A stretch of 40,684 bases of DNA from Billgrantia bachuensis (GCF_011742165.1 NZ_JAAQTO010000069.1:1-40684); one strand, 5' to 3'. Shown: positions 1-9,856, numbered from the stretch's first letter. Notes: a model not told the origin generated them from the letters alone. Program-made: numbers and translations.

Positions 1-599
1 GGGGCCGGCACCGGCAGCAGGGTGGCCACGTAGAGCCAGGTCTCGGGGTCGAGCTCCATCTGCACTACCAGGATCGGCGGCGATAGCGGCTCCATCAACA
101 GGCTGTGCTGGCCCCAGCGCGGCGGCAGGTCGTGCAGCAGCACCTCGTTGTTGTAGACGCGCAGGGTCTCGGCGCGGGAGAACTCCACCAGCACGTCGTC
201 GATGCTCAGCTCGCGAATCAGAATCTCGCGAAAATTGTCCACCACCAGCGCCTTCTCCGGCCCCGAGCCGATATCCTCCACCGGTATGCGCCGCTCGTTG
301 ACGCTGACGAAGAAGCGCGTACCGCCCATGTTGCGCAGCTGGTCGAGCACGATATGGCGGTACTCGTAGGGCAGCGAGCGGAAGAAGCGCATGGTCGAGG
401 CCACGCTGTAGGCCACGTTGCGCGATAGCTCGTCGAGTTGTTCGAGCTGGCTCGAGCGCACCTGTGAGGTCCAGATGGTATAGCTGGCAAGCTGGGCCGT
501 GAGTACGCCGACGATCATGATCAGCACGAAGCGTCCACGCAGGGTGCGCGGCAGGACCCACACGAGGCGGCGGCGCCAGCGCTGCCAGCGCGTTGTCAT
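1..599 (-). CDS. Two-component sensor histidine kinase, N-terminal part
   Basis: Reading from the ATG at 599 gives MTTRWQRWRRRLVWVLPRTL, then a hydrophobic segment (about residues 22-40, RFVLIMIVGVLTAQLASYTI) and a long polar stretch that looks like a periplasmic sensor region. The gene runs off the window start after about 199 residues, so the HAMP, histidine and ATPase domains are not visible. The kinase call therefore rests on the layout: the regulator stop and this start overlap as TGATG, the usual translational coupling of an OmpR-type regulator with its kinase. The expected role is an inner-membrane sensor that phosphorylates the adjacent regulator. The signal sensed cannot be told. Basis: sequence for the membrane segment and overlap, inference for function. 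Confidence 0.82.
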   Translation of the reverse strand, partial: MTTRWQRWRRRLVWVLPRTLRGRFVLIMIVGVLTAQLASYTIWTSQVRSSQLEQLDELSRNVAYSVASTMRFFRSLPYEYRHIVLDQLRNMGGTRFFVSVNERRIPVEDIGSGPEKALVVDNFREILIRELSIDDVLVEFSRAETLRVYNNEVLLHDLPPRWGQHSLLMEPLSPPILVVQMELDPETWLYVATLLPVPA

Positions 600-1324
600 C
601 ACGTCAATGCTTCGATCTTGGCGGTGAAGACGTAGCCGGCGCCACGCACGGTGCGGATCAACTGATGGTACTGCGCATCCTCGCCGAGACGCTGGCGAAG
701 GCGGCAGACGTGCACGTCGATGGAGCGATCCAGCGGCGGCGCCGGGCGGCCCCGGGTCAACTCGTACAACGCCTCGCGCGTTAGCACCCGCTCGGGATGC
801 TCGAGGAAGACCTGGAGCAGTTGGAAATCGGCACCCGAAAGCGGGATGCGCTCGCCCTTCTCGTCGATCAGCTCGCGAGTCATGCGATCCAGCCGCCAGG
901 CGCCGAAGGCGACCAGCCGCGCCCGGGCCGGGTCGGCCGCGGCACCACCGCCACGGACACGACGCAGCACCGCCTTGATGCGGGCCAGAAGTTCGCGCGG
1001 ATTGAATGGTTTGCCCAGGTAGTCGTCGGCACCGAGCTCGAGACCGAGGATGCGATCGGTCTCGTCGGCGCTGGCAGTGAGCATGATGATCGGCACCTGG
1101 CTGTCGCGGCGAATATCGCGGCAGATGGTGAAGCCATCGTCACCGGGCAGCATGATGTCGACGATGAGCAGGTCGGGAGTTTCGCTCGTCAGCAGCCGAT
1201 GCAATGCCGCGGCGTCCTCGGCAGCCAGGGCGCGATAGCCGTGACGGCCCAGGTAGTCGACCAGCAATTCGCGTATTTCGGGGTCGTCGTCGACCACGAT
1301 CAGGGTGGCGGGCGTTGTCGTCAT
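599..1324 (-). CDS. OmpR/PhoB-family response regulator
   Basis: 241 residues. The N-terminal receiver domain (about 5-120) shows the acidic pair in LIVVDDDPEI, the phospho-acceptor Asp in LLIVDIMLPGDDG, the conserved Thr in IIMLTASADE and the Lys in DDYLGKPFNP. The C-terminal half is a winged-helix DNA-binding domain (about 140-238, ending VRGAGYVFTAKIEALT). The start at 1324 (MTTTPATLIVVDDD) is chosen because the 39 residues upstream of it are low-complexity and match no receiver domain. It lies directly before the sensor kinase with a TGATG overlap, so the two form one operon. Sequence similarity is to the OmpR-like branch, but the regulon cannot be read from the window. Confidence 0.93.
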   Translation of the reverse strand: MTTTPATLIVVDDDPEIRELLVDYLGRHGYRALAAEDAAALHRLLTSETPDLLIVDIMLPGDDGFTICRDIRRDSQVPIIMLTASADETDRILGLELGADDYLGKPFNPRELLARIKAVLRRVRGGGAAADPARARLVAFGAWRLDRMTRELIDEKGERIPLSGADFQLLQVFLEHPERVLTREALYELTRGRPAPPLDRSIDVHVCRLRQRLGEDAQYHQLIRTVRGAGYVFTAKIEALT

Positions 1325-1424
1325 CGTCGTCCGATGGTAAGGGGCGTCGCCTGGGCGCCGCCGTGAGTCGTTGTCGTTATTCGGCCTTGATGATGGGCAA
1401 GCGGGTACGACGCGGCAAGGGGGG

Positions 1425-1451
1425 CTAGACCATCGTCGCACACCGGTCTAG
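1425..1451. terminator. Inverted repeat at the 3' end of the HAD phosphatase gene
   Basis: CTAGACC (1425-1431) pairs with GGTCTAG (1445-1451) across a 13-nt loop. The repeat overlaps the stop codon of the HAD gene and lies upstream of the response regulator. There is no T-run, so it may be a weak terminator or a protein-binding dyad. Confidence 0.3.
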
Positions 1452-2245
1452 AGAGAAAATCTCTCCTGCAGATGTCTGGCCACGGCGGTTTCGGCGTGGT
1501 GTCCGATGCGGCGTGCCACGGGCACCCTTTCAGCCAGCTCCGGATGCGCATTGGCCATGACGTGGGCTTCGCCAGCGAGGCTGAGCATCTCGGTATCGTT
1601 GAGGTTGTCGCCGAAGGCCAGGCAGCGCTCGCTGTCGATCTCGAGCACGGCGAGCAGGGCCTCGAGCGCCGTGCCCTTGTTCACTCCGCCGGCCATGATC
1701 TCGAGCGAATTGACGGTGGAATAGGTGACGTGCAGGCGCTCGCCGTGGCGCCCGCGCACCGCGGCTTCGAGACCTGTCAGTCGCTCGGGATCGCCGATGT
1801 AGAGCACCTTGCCGACGCCCTCGCCGTCGAGGCTCGCCGGCTCGACCACGCGATAGCCGAAGCCGGTGTGGGCGTGATAGGCGAGCAGCCGCGGCGCGGG
1901 GGCATCGATCAGCCACTCGTCCTCGAGGTAGAGATTGAGGCGCACGCTGTCGTGACGCTCCAGCGCGATCAGCTCACGCGCCAGCTCGGCCTCGAGGTGA
2001 CGCGACGCCAGCAGCTCGCCATCGGGGCCGTGCAGGTAGGCGCCATTGGTGCTGATCACATGGATCGGCACGCCCAGCCGCTCACGAAAGGCCAGCATGT
2101 CGAGAAAGTGGCGTCCCGAGGCGAAGGCCAACTGGTGGCCCCGTTCGGCCAGCAGGCGCAGGGTCTCGACGGTTTCCGGGTGCAGGTCGTGATTGGCGTC
2201 CAGCAGGGTACCGTCGAGGTCGGATACGATCAGGTGGGGTGTCAT
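1448..2245 (-). CDS. HAD-superfamily phosphatase, Cof type (IIB)
   Basis: 265 residues starting MTPHLIVSDLDGTLLDANHD. Motif I is DLDGTLL with both catalytic aspartates. Motif IV is near the C-terminus (CLAFGDNLNDTEMLSLAG), and a Lys precedes it in VNKGTALEALL. The cap between them has the size and layout of the Cof/YidA group, which dephosphorylates sugar phosphates and related small metabolites in the cytoplasm. The start at 2245 puts motif I at residue 9, as usual; an ATG at 2260 is also possible, and the longer reading frame upstream is not homologous. It follows the nag operon on the same strand after a 190-nt gap with a hairpin. A role in amino-sugar phosphate turnover is possible but not shown. 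Confidence 0.9.
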   Translation of the reverse strand: MTPHLIVSDLDGTLLDANHDLHPETVETLRLLAERGHQLAFASGRHFLDMLAFRERLGVPIHVISTNGAYLHGPDGELLASRHLEAELARELIALERHDSVRLNLYLEDEWLIDAPAPRLLAYHAHTGFGYRVVEPASLDGEGVGKVLYIGDPERLTGLEAAVRGRHGERLHVTYSTVNSLEIMAGGVNKGTALEALLAVLEIDSERCLAFGDNLNDTEMLSLAGEAHVMANAHPELAERVPVARRIGHHAETAVARHLQERFSL

Positions 2246-2344
2246 GGGCGTCCATTGCATCGGGTACCCGGTAGAGGCTAACGCAGGCCATGTCCGTTTG
2301 CACAGGCCATTCGACCTGGCCTTTCCATGGTGCCTTGAACATGG

Positions 2345-2375
2345 CCAGGCCGGACGATCTTGCCATCCGGCCTGG
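2345..2375 (-). terminator. Hairpin downstream of nagE
   Basis: A 10-bp perfect stem (CCAGGCCGGA / TCCGGCCTGG) with an 11-nt loop lies 60 nt past the nagE stop. No T-run follows on the minus strand, so it may be a weak terminator or an mRNA-protecting hairpin. Confidence 0.4.
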
Positions 2376-2435
2376 ACGTGTATGCCAGGCAAAGCCTTAT
2401 CGGTGCCCCGAGACAGCCGGGCAGAACAGGACAGG

Positions 2436-4157
2436 CTAACCACGGCTCCTCAGCGCGTTCGCCACGGCGGCGGCCTGGGCGCCGACCACCAGGTGCCAGA
2501 CATTGCCGCCCAAGGCCTGGGTGCCCCGGCATCCGAGTCGTTCGAGCGACGCTTCGTCGAGATACTTGCCGTCGGCGAGCTCGACACGCAGGCGGGTCCG
2601 TGCCTGCGCCTCGAAACCGCGCAGGTTGGCCTCACCGCCCAGGGCCGCCAGCCAGCGTGCCGCCTGTTCGGCCGAAAGCGACTCAGCCGATGTCTCGGCC
2701 GGCTCCGGCGAAGCCTCTTCCACGGCCTTGCCTGCGGCCGATACCTCGCCGCCCGACTCGGCCACGGCCGCGCGGATCTCATCGGCCACGCCGTCGGCAA
2801 TAGGACCCAGGATGACCTGTACGCCGCCACCGCGCAGGCGCATCACGCCGCGAGCGCCCAGGCGCTTGAGCGCCTCCTCGTCGATGGCGTCGGGGTCCTC
2901 GAGCACCAGCCGCAAGCGGGTGGTACAGGCGCCGACACTGCTCAGGTTGCCCGCTCCGCCCAAGGCGGTGACGAACGCCGGGCCGCGCTCACCGGCAGCG
3001 GAGGGGCCGCTGGCGGAAGGTGTCGCCGACTCGGGCTCGCGGCCCGGCGTGGTCAGGTTGAAGCGGGCGATGGCCCAGCGGAACACGCCGTAGTAAATGG
3101 CGAAGTAGGCCAGCCCCACCGGCAGCAGCATCCAGCCATTGTTGGAGAGGCCATAGGAGAGTGCGAAATCGAAGGCGCCCGCCGAAAAGGTGAAGCCCAG
3201 CTTGACGTCGAGCCAATGCATCAGCGCCATCGAGATCCCTGTCAGCAGCGCATGCATGAGATAGAGCAGCGGCGCCAGGAACATGAAGGTGAACTCGATG
3301 GGCTCGGTGACGCCGGTCAGGAACGCGGTGAGCGCCAGCGACAACAACAGACCGCCCACCTGGGCACGGCGCCCCTTGGGTGCGGCATGGTACATGGCCA
3401 GGGCCGCCGCCGGCAGGCCGAACATCATCACCGGGAAGAAACCGGTCATGAAGCTTCCCGCCGTCGGGTCGCCGGCAAAGAAACGGTTGAGATCACCGCT
3501 GGCCAGCGTGCCGGAGGCCGCCTCGAAGCTGCCGAAGACGAACCACACCAGGCTGTTGAGCACGTGATGGAGCCCGGTCACGATCAACAGGCGGTTGAGC
3601 GTGCCATAGACGAACAGGCCCAGCTCGCCGGCATCGATCAACCATTGTCCGAGCGTATCGATACCCTGCTGTACGGGAGGCCAGATCAAGCCGAAGACGA
3701 CCCCCAGAACCACCGCCGCCAGTCCCGTGGCGATGGGCACGAAGCGACGACCGCCGAAGAACGCCAGGTATTCGGGTAGGCGTATCGCCTTGTAGCGGTT
3801 GTAGAGCAGCCCCGCCACGCTGCCGATGATGATGCCGGAGAGTACCCCCATGTCGATATCCGGGTTGAGCGACATCAGGACGGCATCGAGTACCAGGTAG
3901 CCGACCACGCCGGCCAGACCCGCGGCGCCATTGCTGTCGTCGGCGAAGCCGATCGCCAGACCGATGGCGAAGATCAGCGCCAGGTTGGCGAAGATGGCTT
4001 CGCCGGCGCTGGCGACGAAGGCGATGTCGAGCAGATCCGGCTGGCCCAGACGCAGCAGCAGGCCGGCAATGGGCAGCACCGCGATGGGCAGCATGAGGGA
4101 GCGTCCGAGCTTCTGTAGCCCGGCCATGGTCCAGGAACCCAGGTCGGTCGTCTTCAT
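2436..4157 (-). CDS. nagE: PTS N-acetylglucosamine-specific EIICB permease with an extra EIIB-like domain
   Basis: 573 residues. Residues about 10-370 are the membrane EIIC channel (many hydrophobic segments, with the EIIC signature around TGVTEPIEFTFMFLAPLL). Residues about 395-470 form an EIIB domain with the phospho-accepting Cys411 in SVGACTTRLRL. Residues about 497-573 form a second EIIB-like domain in which the matching position is Ala519 (EAQARTRLRV), so it cannot carry phosphate. A Pro/Glu/Ala-rich linker separates the two. The protein takes up and phosphorylates GlcNAc at the inner membrane, receiving phosphate from the EIIA domain of the upstream fusion protein. Its ATG overlaps the stop of nagF (ATGA), so the genes are coupled. 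The layout matches the nag cluster of Pseudomonas aeruginosa. Confidence 0.95.
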   Translation of the reverse strand: MKTTDLGSWTMAGLQKLGRSLMLPIAVLPIAGLLLRLGQPDLLDIAFVASAGEAIFANLALIFAIGLAIGFADDSNGAAGLAGVVGYLVLDAVLMSLNPDIDMGVLSGIIIGSVAGLLYNRYKAIRLPEYLAFFGGRRFVPIATGLAAVVLGVVFGLIWPPVQQGIDTLGQWLIDAGELGLFVYGTLNRLLIVTGLHHVLNSLVWFVFGSFEAASGTLASGDLNRFFAGDPTAGSFMTGFFPVMMFGLPAAALAMYHAAPKGRRAQVGGLLLSLALTAFLTGVTEPIEFTFMFLAPLLYLMHALLTGISMALMHWLDVKLGFTFSAGAFDFALSYGLSNNGWMLLPVGLAYFAIYYGVFRWAIARFNLTTPGREPESATPSASGPSAAGERGPAFVTALGGAGNLSSVGACTTRLRLVLEDPDAIDEEALKRLGARGVMRLRGGGVQVILGPIADGVADEIRAAVAESGGEVSAAGKAVEEASPEPAETSAESLSAEQAARWLAALGGEANLRGFEAQARTRLRVELADGKYLDEASLERLGCRGTQALGGNVWHLVVGAQAAAVANALRSRG

Positions 4158-6706
4158 GACGGTAACCTCTCGATAGTCGTTGTCGTGGGATCTCGTTCTG
4201 TCGTTAGCCAGGCCGACAGGCGCTCACGCACCGCCGCGGCATCCGCCAGGCTCAGCAGCGCCGGCAGTTCCGCAGCCAGGCGCCCGATATCGAGTCGCCT
4301 GATGGCTGCCTTGACGGCAGGCACCCGGGCGGGCTCGACGGAAAGCTCGTCGACGCCCAGGGCAACCAGCACCAGTGATGCCAAGGGGTCACCGGCGGCA
4401 GCGCCGCAGACGCCGACCGGGCAGCGTCCGGCGGACCCCTCCACGGTGGCCTTGATCAGCCTGAGCACGGCCGGGTGCAGCACGTCGGCCCGCGCCGCCA
4501 GGTCCGGGTCCTCGCGATCCATGGCCAGGGTGTACTGGGTCAGATCGTTGGTGCCGATGGAGAGGAAATCCGCCTCCTCGGCGAGGCTGGCCGCGCACAG
4601 GGCGGCACTCGGCACTTCAACCATCACGCCCAACTGGGGCCGCTCGGCAAGACCGAGCCGTCTCGCCACGCTGTCGAGGCGCCGGCGTACTTCCACCAGT
4701 TCGGCAACCTCGCTCACCATCGGCAGCATGATGCGCAGCGATTCGAGCGGCTCTACCCGCAGCAGCGCCCTGAGCTGGGTCTCCATCAGCTCCGGCAGGC
4801 ACTGCCAGAGGCGCACGCCGCGCACCCCCAGCGCCGGATTGGCGACATCGGGCAGCGGCAAGTACGGCAGCTGCTTGTCGGCGCCGATGTCGAGGGTGCG
4901 CACGATGACCGGCTTGCCGCCCAGGGCATGAATGCTGGCCTGGTACTCGCGGTGCTGGTCGTCCTCGCCGGGAGCGGAGGCACGTTCGAGGTAAAGAAAT
5001 TCGCTGCGCAGCAGGCCAATGCCGTCTGCTCCGGCCTGCGCCGCCAGCTCGGCCTCGGCCGACGAGCCAACATTGGCACACACCTCGACTCGTCGACCGT
5101 CCAGGGTAAAGGCTGGCTTGTGGGCGGCTCGTCGCTCCTCCTGCGCCTGGCGCTCCCGCGTCTCGATAGCGGCGTTCACCTCGACCAGGCGAGCCGCAGA
5201 CGGTGACACCTCGAGGCGACCACGCTCGCCATCGAGAATCGCACGCTCGCTGCATGCCCGTTCCACGGCGCCCATCGAAACCAGACAGGGAATACCTCGC
5301 GCCCGCGCCAGAATCGCCACGTGCGCCGTGGTGCCACTGCGCGCCAGGCAGAGGCCGGCAGGGCGACGCTCGGCCAGCGCGACGAACTGCGAGGGCGTCA
5401 GCTCGTCGGCCACGACGATGGCGCCCTCCGGCACTGCCGCGTCTTCGCACGCCCCGGGCTCGGCCAGCAGCGTCATGACGCGCTGCTGCAGGTCGCGCAG
5501 ATCGGCGATGCGGCCCGCCAGCAGCGGGTTGCCGCTCTCGGCGAGCCTTCCTGCCTCGGCATCGAGCGCCTCGCGCCAGGCCTGGCCGGCGCTGCGCCCG
5601 GCGCGTACCGACGTAAGCGCGGCATCACCCAGGGCAGGGTCCTCGAGCCAGGCCCGGTGAGTGCCGAATATCTCCGCCTCGCCGTGCCGGCCTCGCTGCG
5701 CGGCCTCAGCCTCGGCCTGCTCCAAGGCCTCAGCGGCTTGGCTCAGGGCCTGCTGCAACCGCGGCCACTCCACCGCTTCGCCCTCCCCGTCCCGTGGCAC
5801 TTGGGGCAACGGCGGGCGATACGTCACCAGCGGCCCCACGGCCAGCCCGCCACTGGCCACCAGGCCAGCCAGCTCCCCTTCACCCAAAGGCCCGGAGGGA
5901 GCCGTGGCCTGGCACGGCGCTGCATGGTCGTCGGCCTCGGCGATGGTCAGCAGCGCCACGGCCGCCTTCAGGGCTTCCTCGGCCCGTTCACCGCTAGCCG
6001 TGAGGTTCAGTTCGTCTCCCTCGGAAAGCCCCAGGTTGAGCAGTGCACTGATGCTGTCGGTCTCGGCCGTGGCTTTGCCGTGCGCTATCGTCATGCTGAC
6101 GGCGTGGCGCCGGGCAATGTCCCGCAGCCTTGCCGCTGGTCGTGCATGCAGGCCTGAGCGCAGGGCCAAGGTGATGCGCCGGGTTGCGGTGGAAGGTGCC
6201 GCATCTCTATCCGCCGATGCCGCTATGTCTCTCGCCTCCTCCGTCAATTGGAGCAGCGGCTCGCCGCGGGCGACGCGAACGCCACCGGCGTGGCCCATCG
6301 CCGACACTCGCCAGCCGTTGGCGGCCGTCACGACCAGCGGCGTGATCAAGGAGCTGGCCTGGCGTGCGACACGGTCGGCGTCGAAGCGGCACAGCGGGTC
6401 GCCGGTCGTCACCCGGTCGCCCACGGCGACGAGCAGTTCGATGCCCTCGCCGTTCAGCTCGACGGAGTCGAGGCCCAGATGGAGCAAGAGTTCGACGCCC
6501 GCTTCCGTCTTGAGCGTTACGGCGTGGCGGGTCCGGGCACACTGAACCACCTCGCCGTCGCAGGGGGCGTAGAGACACTCGGCGAGAGGATCGAGGGCGA
6601 TACCCTCGCCCAGGACGCCAGCGGCAAACACCGGGTCAGGCACTTCACCGAGGGGAACCACGACGCCGTCCACGGGCGCATGCAGGATCAAGGGAGATGC
6701 GGTCAT
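4154..6706 (-). CDS. nagF: PTS multiphosphoryl transfer protein EIIA-HPr-EI
   Basis: 850 residues that join three PTS phosphocarriers. EIIA(Glc)-type domain, about 1-155, with His61 and the phospho-accepting His76 in LLLHLGLDSVEL. HPr domain, about 175-260, with His187 in RSGLHARPAA. Enzyme I, about 275-850, with His462 in SGTTAHVAILARARGIPCLV, the PEP-site motifs LLRSEFLYLE and VMVEVPSAALC, FLSIGTNDLTQYTLAMDRE, and Cys767 in GVCGAAAGDP. It moves phosphate from PEP through EI, HPr and EIIA to NagE, so GlcNAc import has its own complete chain. The start at 6706 is fixed by GGAGG five bases upstream; an in-frame ATG at 6739 has no such site. It is coupled to nagE by an ATGA overlap. Confidence 0.96.
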   Translation of the reverse strand: MTASPLILHAPVDGVVVPLGEVPDPVFAAGVLGEGIALDPLAECLYAPCDGEVVQCARTRHAVTLKTEAGVELLLHLGLDSVELNGEGIELLVAVGDRVTTGDPLCRFDADRVARQASSLITPLVVTAANGWRVSAMGHAGGVRVARGEPLLQLTEEARDIAASADRDAAPSTATRRITLALRSGLHARPAARLRDIARRHAVSMTIAHGKATAETDSISALLNLGLSEGDELNLTASGERAEEALKAAVALLTIAEADDHAAPCQATAPSGPLGEGELAGLVASGGLAVGPLVTYRPPLPQVPRDGEGEAVEWPRLQQALSQAAEALEQAEAEAAQRGRHGEAEIFGTHRAWLEDPALGDAALTSVRAGRSAGQAWREALDAEAGRLAESGNPLLAGRIADLRDLQQRVMTLLAEPGACEDAAVPEGAIVVADELTPSQFVALAERRPAGLCLARSGTTAHVAILARARGIPCLVSMGAVERACSERAILDGERGRLEVSPSAARLVEVNAAIETRERQAQEERRAAHKPAFTLDGRRVEVCANVGSSAEAELAAQAGADGIGLLRSEFLYLERASAPGEDDQHREYQASIHALGGKPVIVRTLDIGADKQLPYLPLPDVANPALGVRGVRLWQCLPELMETQLRALLRVEPLESLRIMLPMVSEVAELVEVRRRLDSVARRLGLAERPQLGVMVEVPSAALCAASLAEEADFLSIGTNDLTQYTLAMDREDPDLAARADVLHPAVLRLIKATVEGSAGRCPVGVCGAAAGDPLASLVLVALGVDELSVEPARVPAVKAAIRRLDIGRLAAELPALLSLADAAAVRERLSAWLTTERDPTTTTIERLPS

Positions 6707-6730
6707 GAAGACCTCCGCTATTGTTATGTG

Positions 6731-6757
6731 GGCAGTCAAGGGCCGAGGCCCACTGCC
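6731..6757 (-). other. Intercistronic hairpin between nagB-II and nagF
   Basis: GGCAGT/ACTGCC outer arms enclose GGGCC/GGCCC inner arms. This compact stem sits between two co-directional genes just upstream of the nagF ribosome binding site. There is no T-run. It may tune the relative amounts of the two messages. Confidence 0.4.
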
Positions 6758-6761
6758 TGGG

Positions 6762-7780
6762 TCAAAGGGTGCAGGTCACCTTGTTGAGGTGTCGGGGTCG
6801 GTCGGGATCGCTGCCTCGCGCCGCAGCCAGGTTGGCCACCATCACGTAGAAGCTCTGGATCACCGAGAGCGGCTGAAGCGCGTCGTGGTCGGCATCGACC
6901 AGGGTCAGCTGTCGACCGGCCACGCGCTCGTCCGCCGCCAGCAGCACCCGCGCGCCGATGCTCTTGAGCCACTCGGCGAGATCCAGCAGCCCGGCCTGTT
7001 CAGCGCCCGGCGGGGCGAACACCAGCACCGGATAGCCCGGATCGATCAGCGCCATGGGGCCATGGCGCACCTCGGCCCCGCTGAAGGCTTCGGCCTGGAT
7101 GGCGCAGGTTTCCTTGAACTTGAGCGCCGCCTCCTGGGCCACGGCCAGGCCGGCGCCGCGACCGATCACCATCAACCGGTCGCTGCCTGCCAGCGCCTCG
7201 ACCGCGGCCGACCAGTCCTGCGCCAGGGCCTGACTCAGGCGCTCCGGCAAGGCCTCCAGGGCCGCCAGAAGGTCGCGATCCCGATTCCAGTGACCCAGCA
7301 GTTGGGCCGCGGCAGCGAGAGTCGCCAGATAGCTCTTGGTGGCGGCAACACTCTTCTCATCGCCCGCATAGAGCGGTACTTCCAGGTCGCTGACCGCTCC
7401 CAACGGTGATTCGGGGGTATTGACCAGCGCCAGCGCGCACGCGCCGGCCTCGCCGAGAGCGCGCTGGGTGGCGACCAGGTCGGGGCTCTGCCCCGACTGC
7501 GAAACCGCCAGCGCCAGCTGTCCCTCGAGCCGCCATGGCGCGCTGGCCAGGGTGGTCAGCGACAGCGGCAGCGAGGCCACGGGAATGCCCCGGCTCTGCA
7601 TGCACAGATAGGCGAAGTAGCTGGCAGCGTGATCGGAGCTGCCACGTGCCACCGTCACCGCAGCCAAAGGAGGATCGCGACGCAGCCGCTCGCCGAGATC
7701 GGCCAGGATCGCGGCATTGCGCGGCAGCTGGCCACGGATGCGCTCGGGCGCATTGCGGGCTTCATCGAGCATCAGGGACA

Positions 7781-7781
<1 letters not shown>
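6762..7781 (-). CDS. nagB-II: SIS-domain glucosamine-6-phosphate deaminase (NagB-II type)
   Basis: 339 residues with two SIS (sugar isomerase) domains. The first shows TVARGSSDHAASYFAYL and AVSQSGQSPDLVATQRAL. The second has MVIGRGAGLAVAQEAALKFKETCA and SGAEVRHGPMALI, the pattern of the isomerase half of GlmS. There is no glutaminase domain. In nag clusters this family replaces the classical NagB and converts glucosamine-6-phosphate to fructose-6-phosphate with release of ammonia in the cytoplasm. It overlaps the nagA stop as TGATG and is followed by nagF. General SIS proteins can also be agaS-like, but the operon with nagA and a GlcNAc PTS favours this role. The biochemical function is inferred from family and context. 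Confidence 0.88.
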
Positions 7782-8884
<1,103 letters not shown>

Positions 8885-8895
8885 GCCGGCGCCTC

Positions 8896-9630
8896 CTAGC
8901 GGGTCAGCTCGACCATGAAGTCGTAGTAGTCGGTGCGGCAGTAGGTAATGGTGAGCTCCGCCGCCGTGCCGTCGCCCAGATACCCCAGGCGGGTAATCTT
9001 AAGCAGCGCCTGGCCGCTTGGGACCTCGGCCAGTTCGGCCAGTTCGGCATCGGCGTTGATCGCCGTGACGTGCTGCAGGGCCCGCACCACCGGCTTGCCG
9101 GCTGATTCCATGACGGCGTAGAGCGAGGTCTCCACCGCCATGGGGTCGGGCAACACCGAGGCCGGCAGGCAACTCTCCTCCACCGCCATCACCACGTCGT
9201 CCGCCAGGCGCAGCCGTCGGAGCCGCGCCACGCGCGCGTCGGCTCCCAGCCCCAGCCGCATGCTCTCCTCGGCACTGGGAGTCGCCAGGCTGCGAGAAAG
9301 CCAATGGGAGCTTGGCGTAAAACCGCGCTGGGTGAGCATTTCGGTAAAGCTCACCAGCCGCGTGAGGGATTGGTTGAGGCGTGGCGTGATGAAGGTGCCC
9401 GAGCCGCGGCTACGGCGAATCAGCCCCAACTCGGCCAGCCGATCCAGAGCCTTGCGCGCCGTGATGCGCGACACGGCAAGCGTTTCGGCCAGGCTGCGTT
9501 CCGAAGGAAGCGCCTCCCCAGCCTGCCAGGCTCCCGCTTCGATGGCCTGTTCCAGCTGACGGGCCAGCTGCTGATAGAGCGGCGTGGCCCCTGCGGGGTT
9601 GAGCCGTAACTGCTGAAATCTCGTATCCAT
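8896..9630 (-). CDS. nagR: GntR/HutC-family regulator of the nag operon
   Basis: 244 residues. An N-terminal winged helix (about 10-78) has LPSERSLAETLAVSRITARK followed by LAELGLIRRSRGSGTFI, the GntR signature. The C-terminal part (about 95-240, ending YDFMVELTR) is a UTRA effector domain as in HutC-type proteins. Relatives in nag clusters are repressors released by GlcNAc-6-phosphate or glucosamine-6-phosphate. It is the first gene of nagR-nagA-nagB-II-nagF-nagE, so it should control its own operon. The promoter just upstream is covered by five 11-bp repeats of the ATTGGT type that are good candidates for its operator. The effector and binding site are inferred. Confidence 0.92.
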   Translation of the reverse strand: MDTRFQQLRLNPAGATPLYQQLARQLEQAIEAGAWQAGEALPSERSLAETLAVSRITARKALDRLAELGLIRRSRGSGTFITPRLNQSLTRLVSFTEMLTQRGFTPSSHWLSRSLATPSAEESMRLGLGADARVARLRRLRLADDVVMAVEESCLPASVLPDPMAVETSLYAVMESAGKPVVRALQHVTAINADAELAELAEVPSGQALLKITRLGYLGDGTAAELTITYCRTDYYDFMVELTR

Positions 9631-9642
9631 GGGTTTCTCGCG

Positions 9643-9697
9643 GCACTACCAATGTAATACCACTATAGAGCCAGATAGAGACCAATCAAATACCAAT
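9643..9697 (-). repeat. Five tandem 11-bp repeats over the nag promoter (likely operator)
   Basis: Read on the minus strand, the units are ATTGGTATTTG, ATTGGTCTCTA, TCTGGCTCTAT, AGTGGTATTAC and ATTGGTAGTGC. The TGG core recurs exactly every 11 bases, one helical turn, across the -35 and -10 boxes. The middle unit is the most degenerate. This array probably binds NagR or a partner. Confidence 0.6.
9662..9689 (-). promoter_or_regulatory. Sigma70 promoter of the nagRA-B-F-E operon
   Basis: -35 TTGATT (9684-9689), 16-nt spacer, -10 TATAGT (9662-9667), both on the minus strand. The predicted start lies about 25 nt upstream of the nagR ATG. Confidence 0.7.
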
Positions 9698-9702
9698 TGT
9701 GC

Positions 9703-9716
9703 GCGACTTTAGTCGC
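9703..9716. promoter_or_regulatory. Palindrome upstream of the nag promoter
   Basis: GCGACT and AGTCGC are separated by two T residues. The dyad lies about 14 bp upstream of the -35 box, a position typical of an activator or a second regulator. No T-run follows, so it is not a terminator. The protein that binds is unknown. Confidence 0.35.
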
Positions 9717-9796
9717 ACCACAAGGTGGCGGATGCCCTGTATGAGCAGTTCCCTATCCACTAACCTTCTGTTTCTTCGCCGCCATAGCGGCAACGT

Positions 9797-9825
9797 TTGG
9801 CGCAGGAGCCAGGAATCCGTATAGT
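9797..9825 (+). promoter_or_regulatory. Sigma70 promoter of rnb
   Basis: TTGGCG (9797-9802), 17-nt spacer, TATAGT (9820-9825). The predicted start near 9832 gives a leader of about 25 nt to the ATG at 9857. Confidence 0.6.
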
Positions 9826-9856
9826 GGCCCTCCTACCCCGCCACACGTTCGTGATC

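Noticed and set aside
2193..3779. 528-codon open frame on the plus strand
   Set aside because: Antisense to nagE, whose EIIC and EIIB domains are clear; it is very rich in Arg, Gln and Gly, as shadow frames are.
9797..9856. Upstream ATG for RNase II (20 extra residues)
   Set aside because: This ATG falls within the -35 box of the promoter, and the family start pattern begins at MLQNNPLLAQ.
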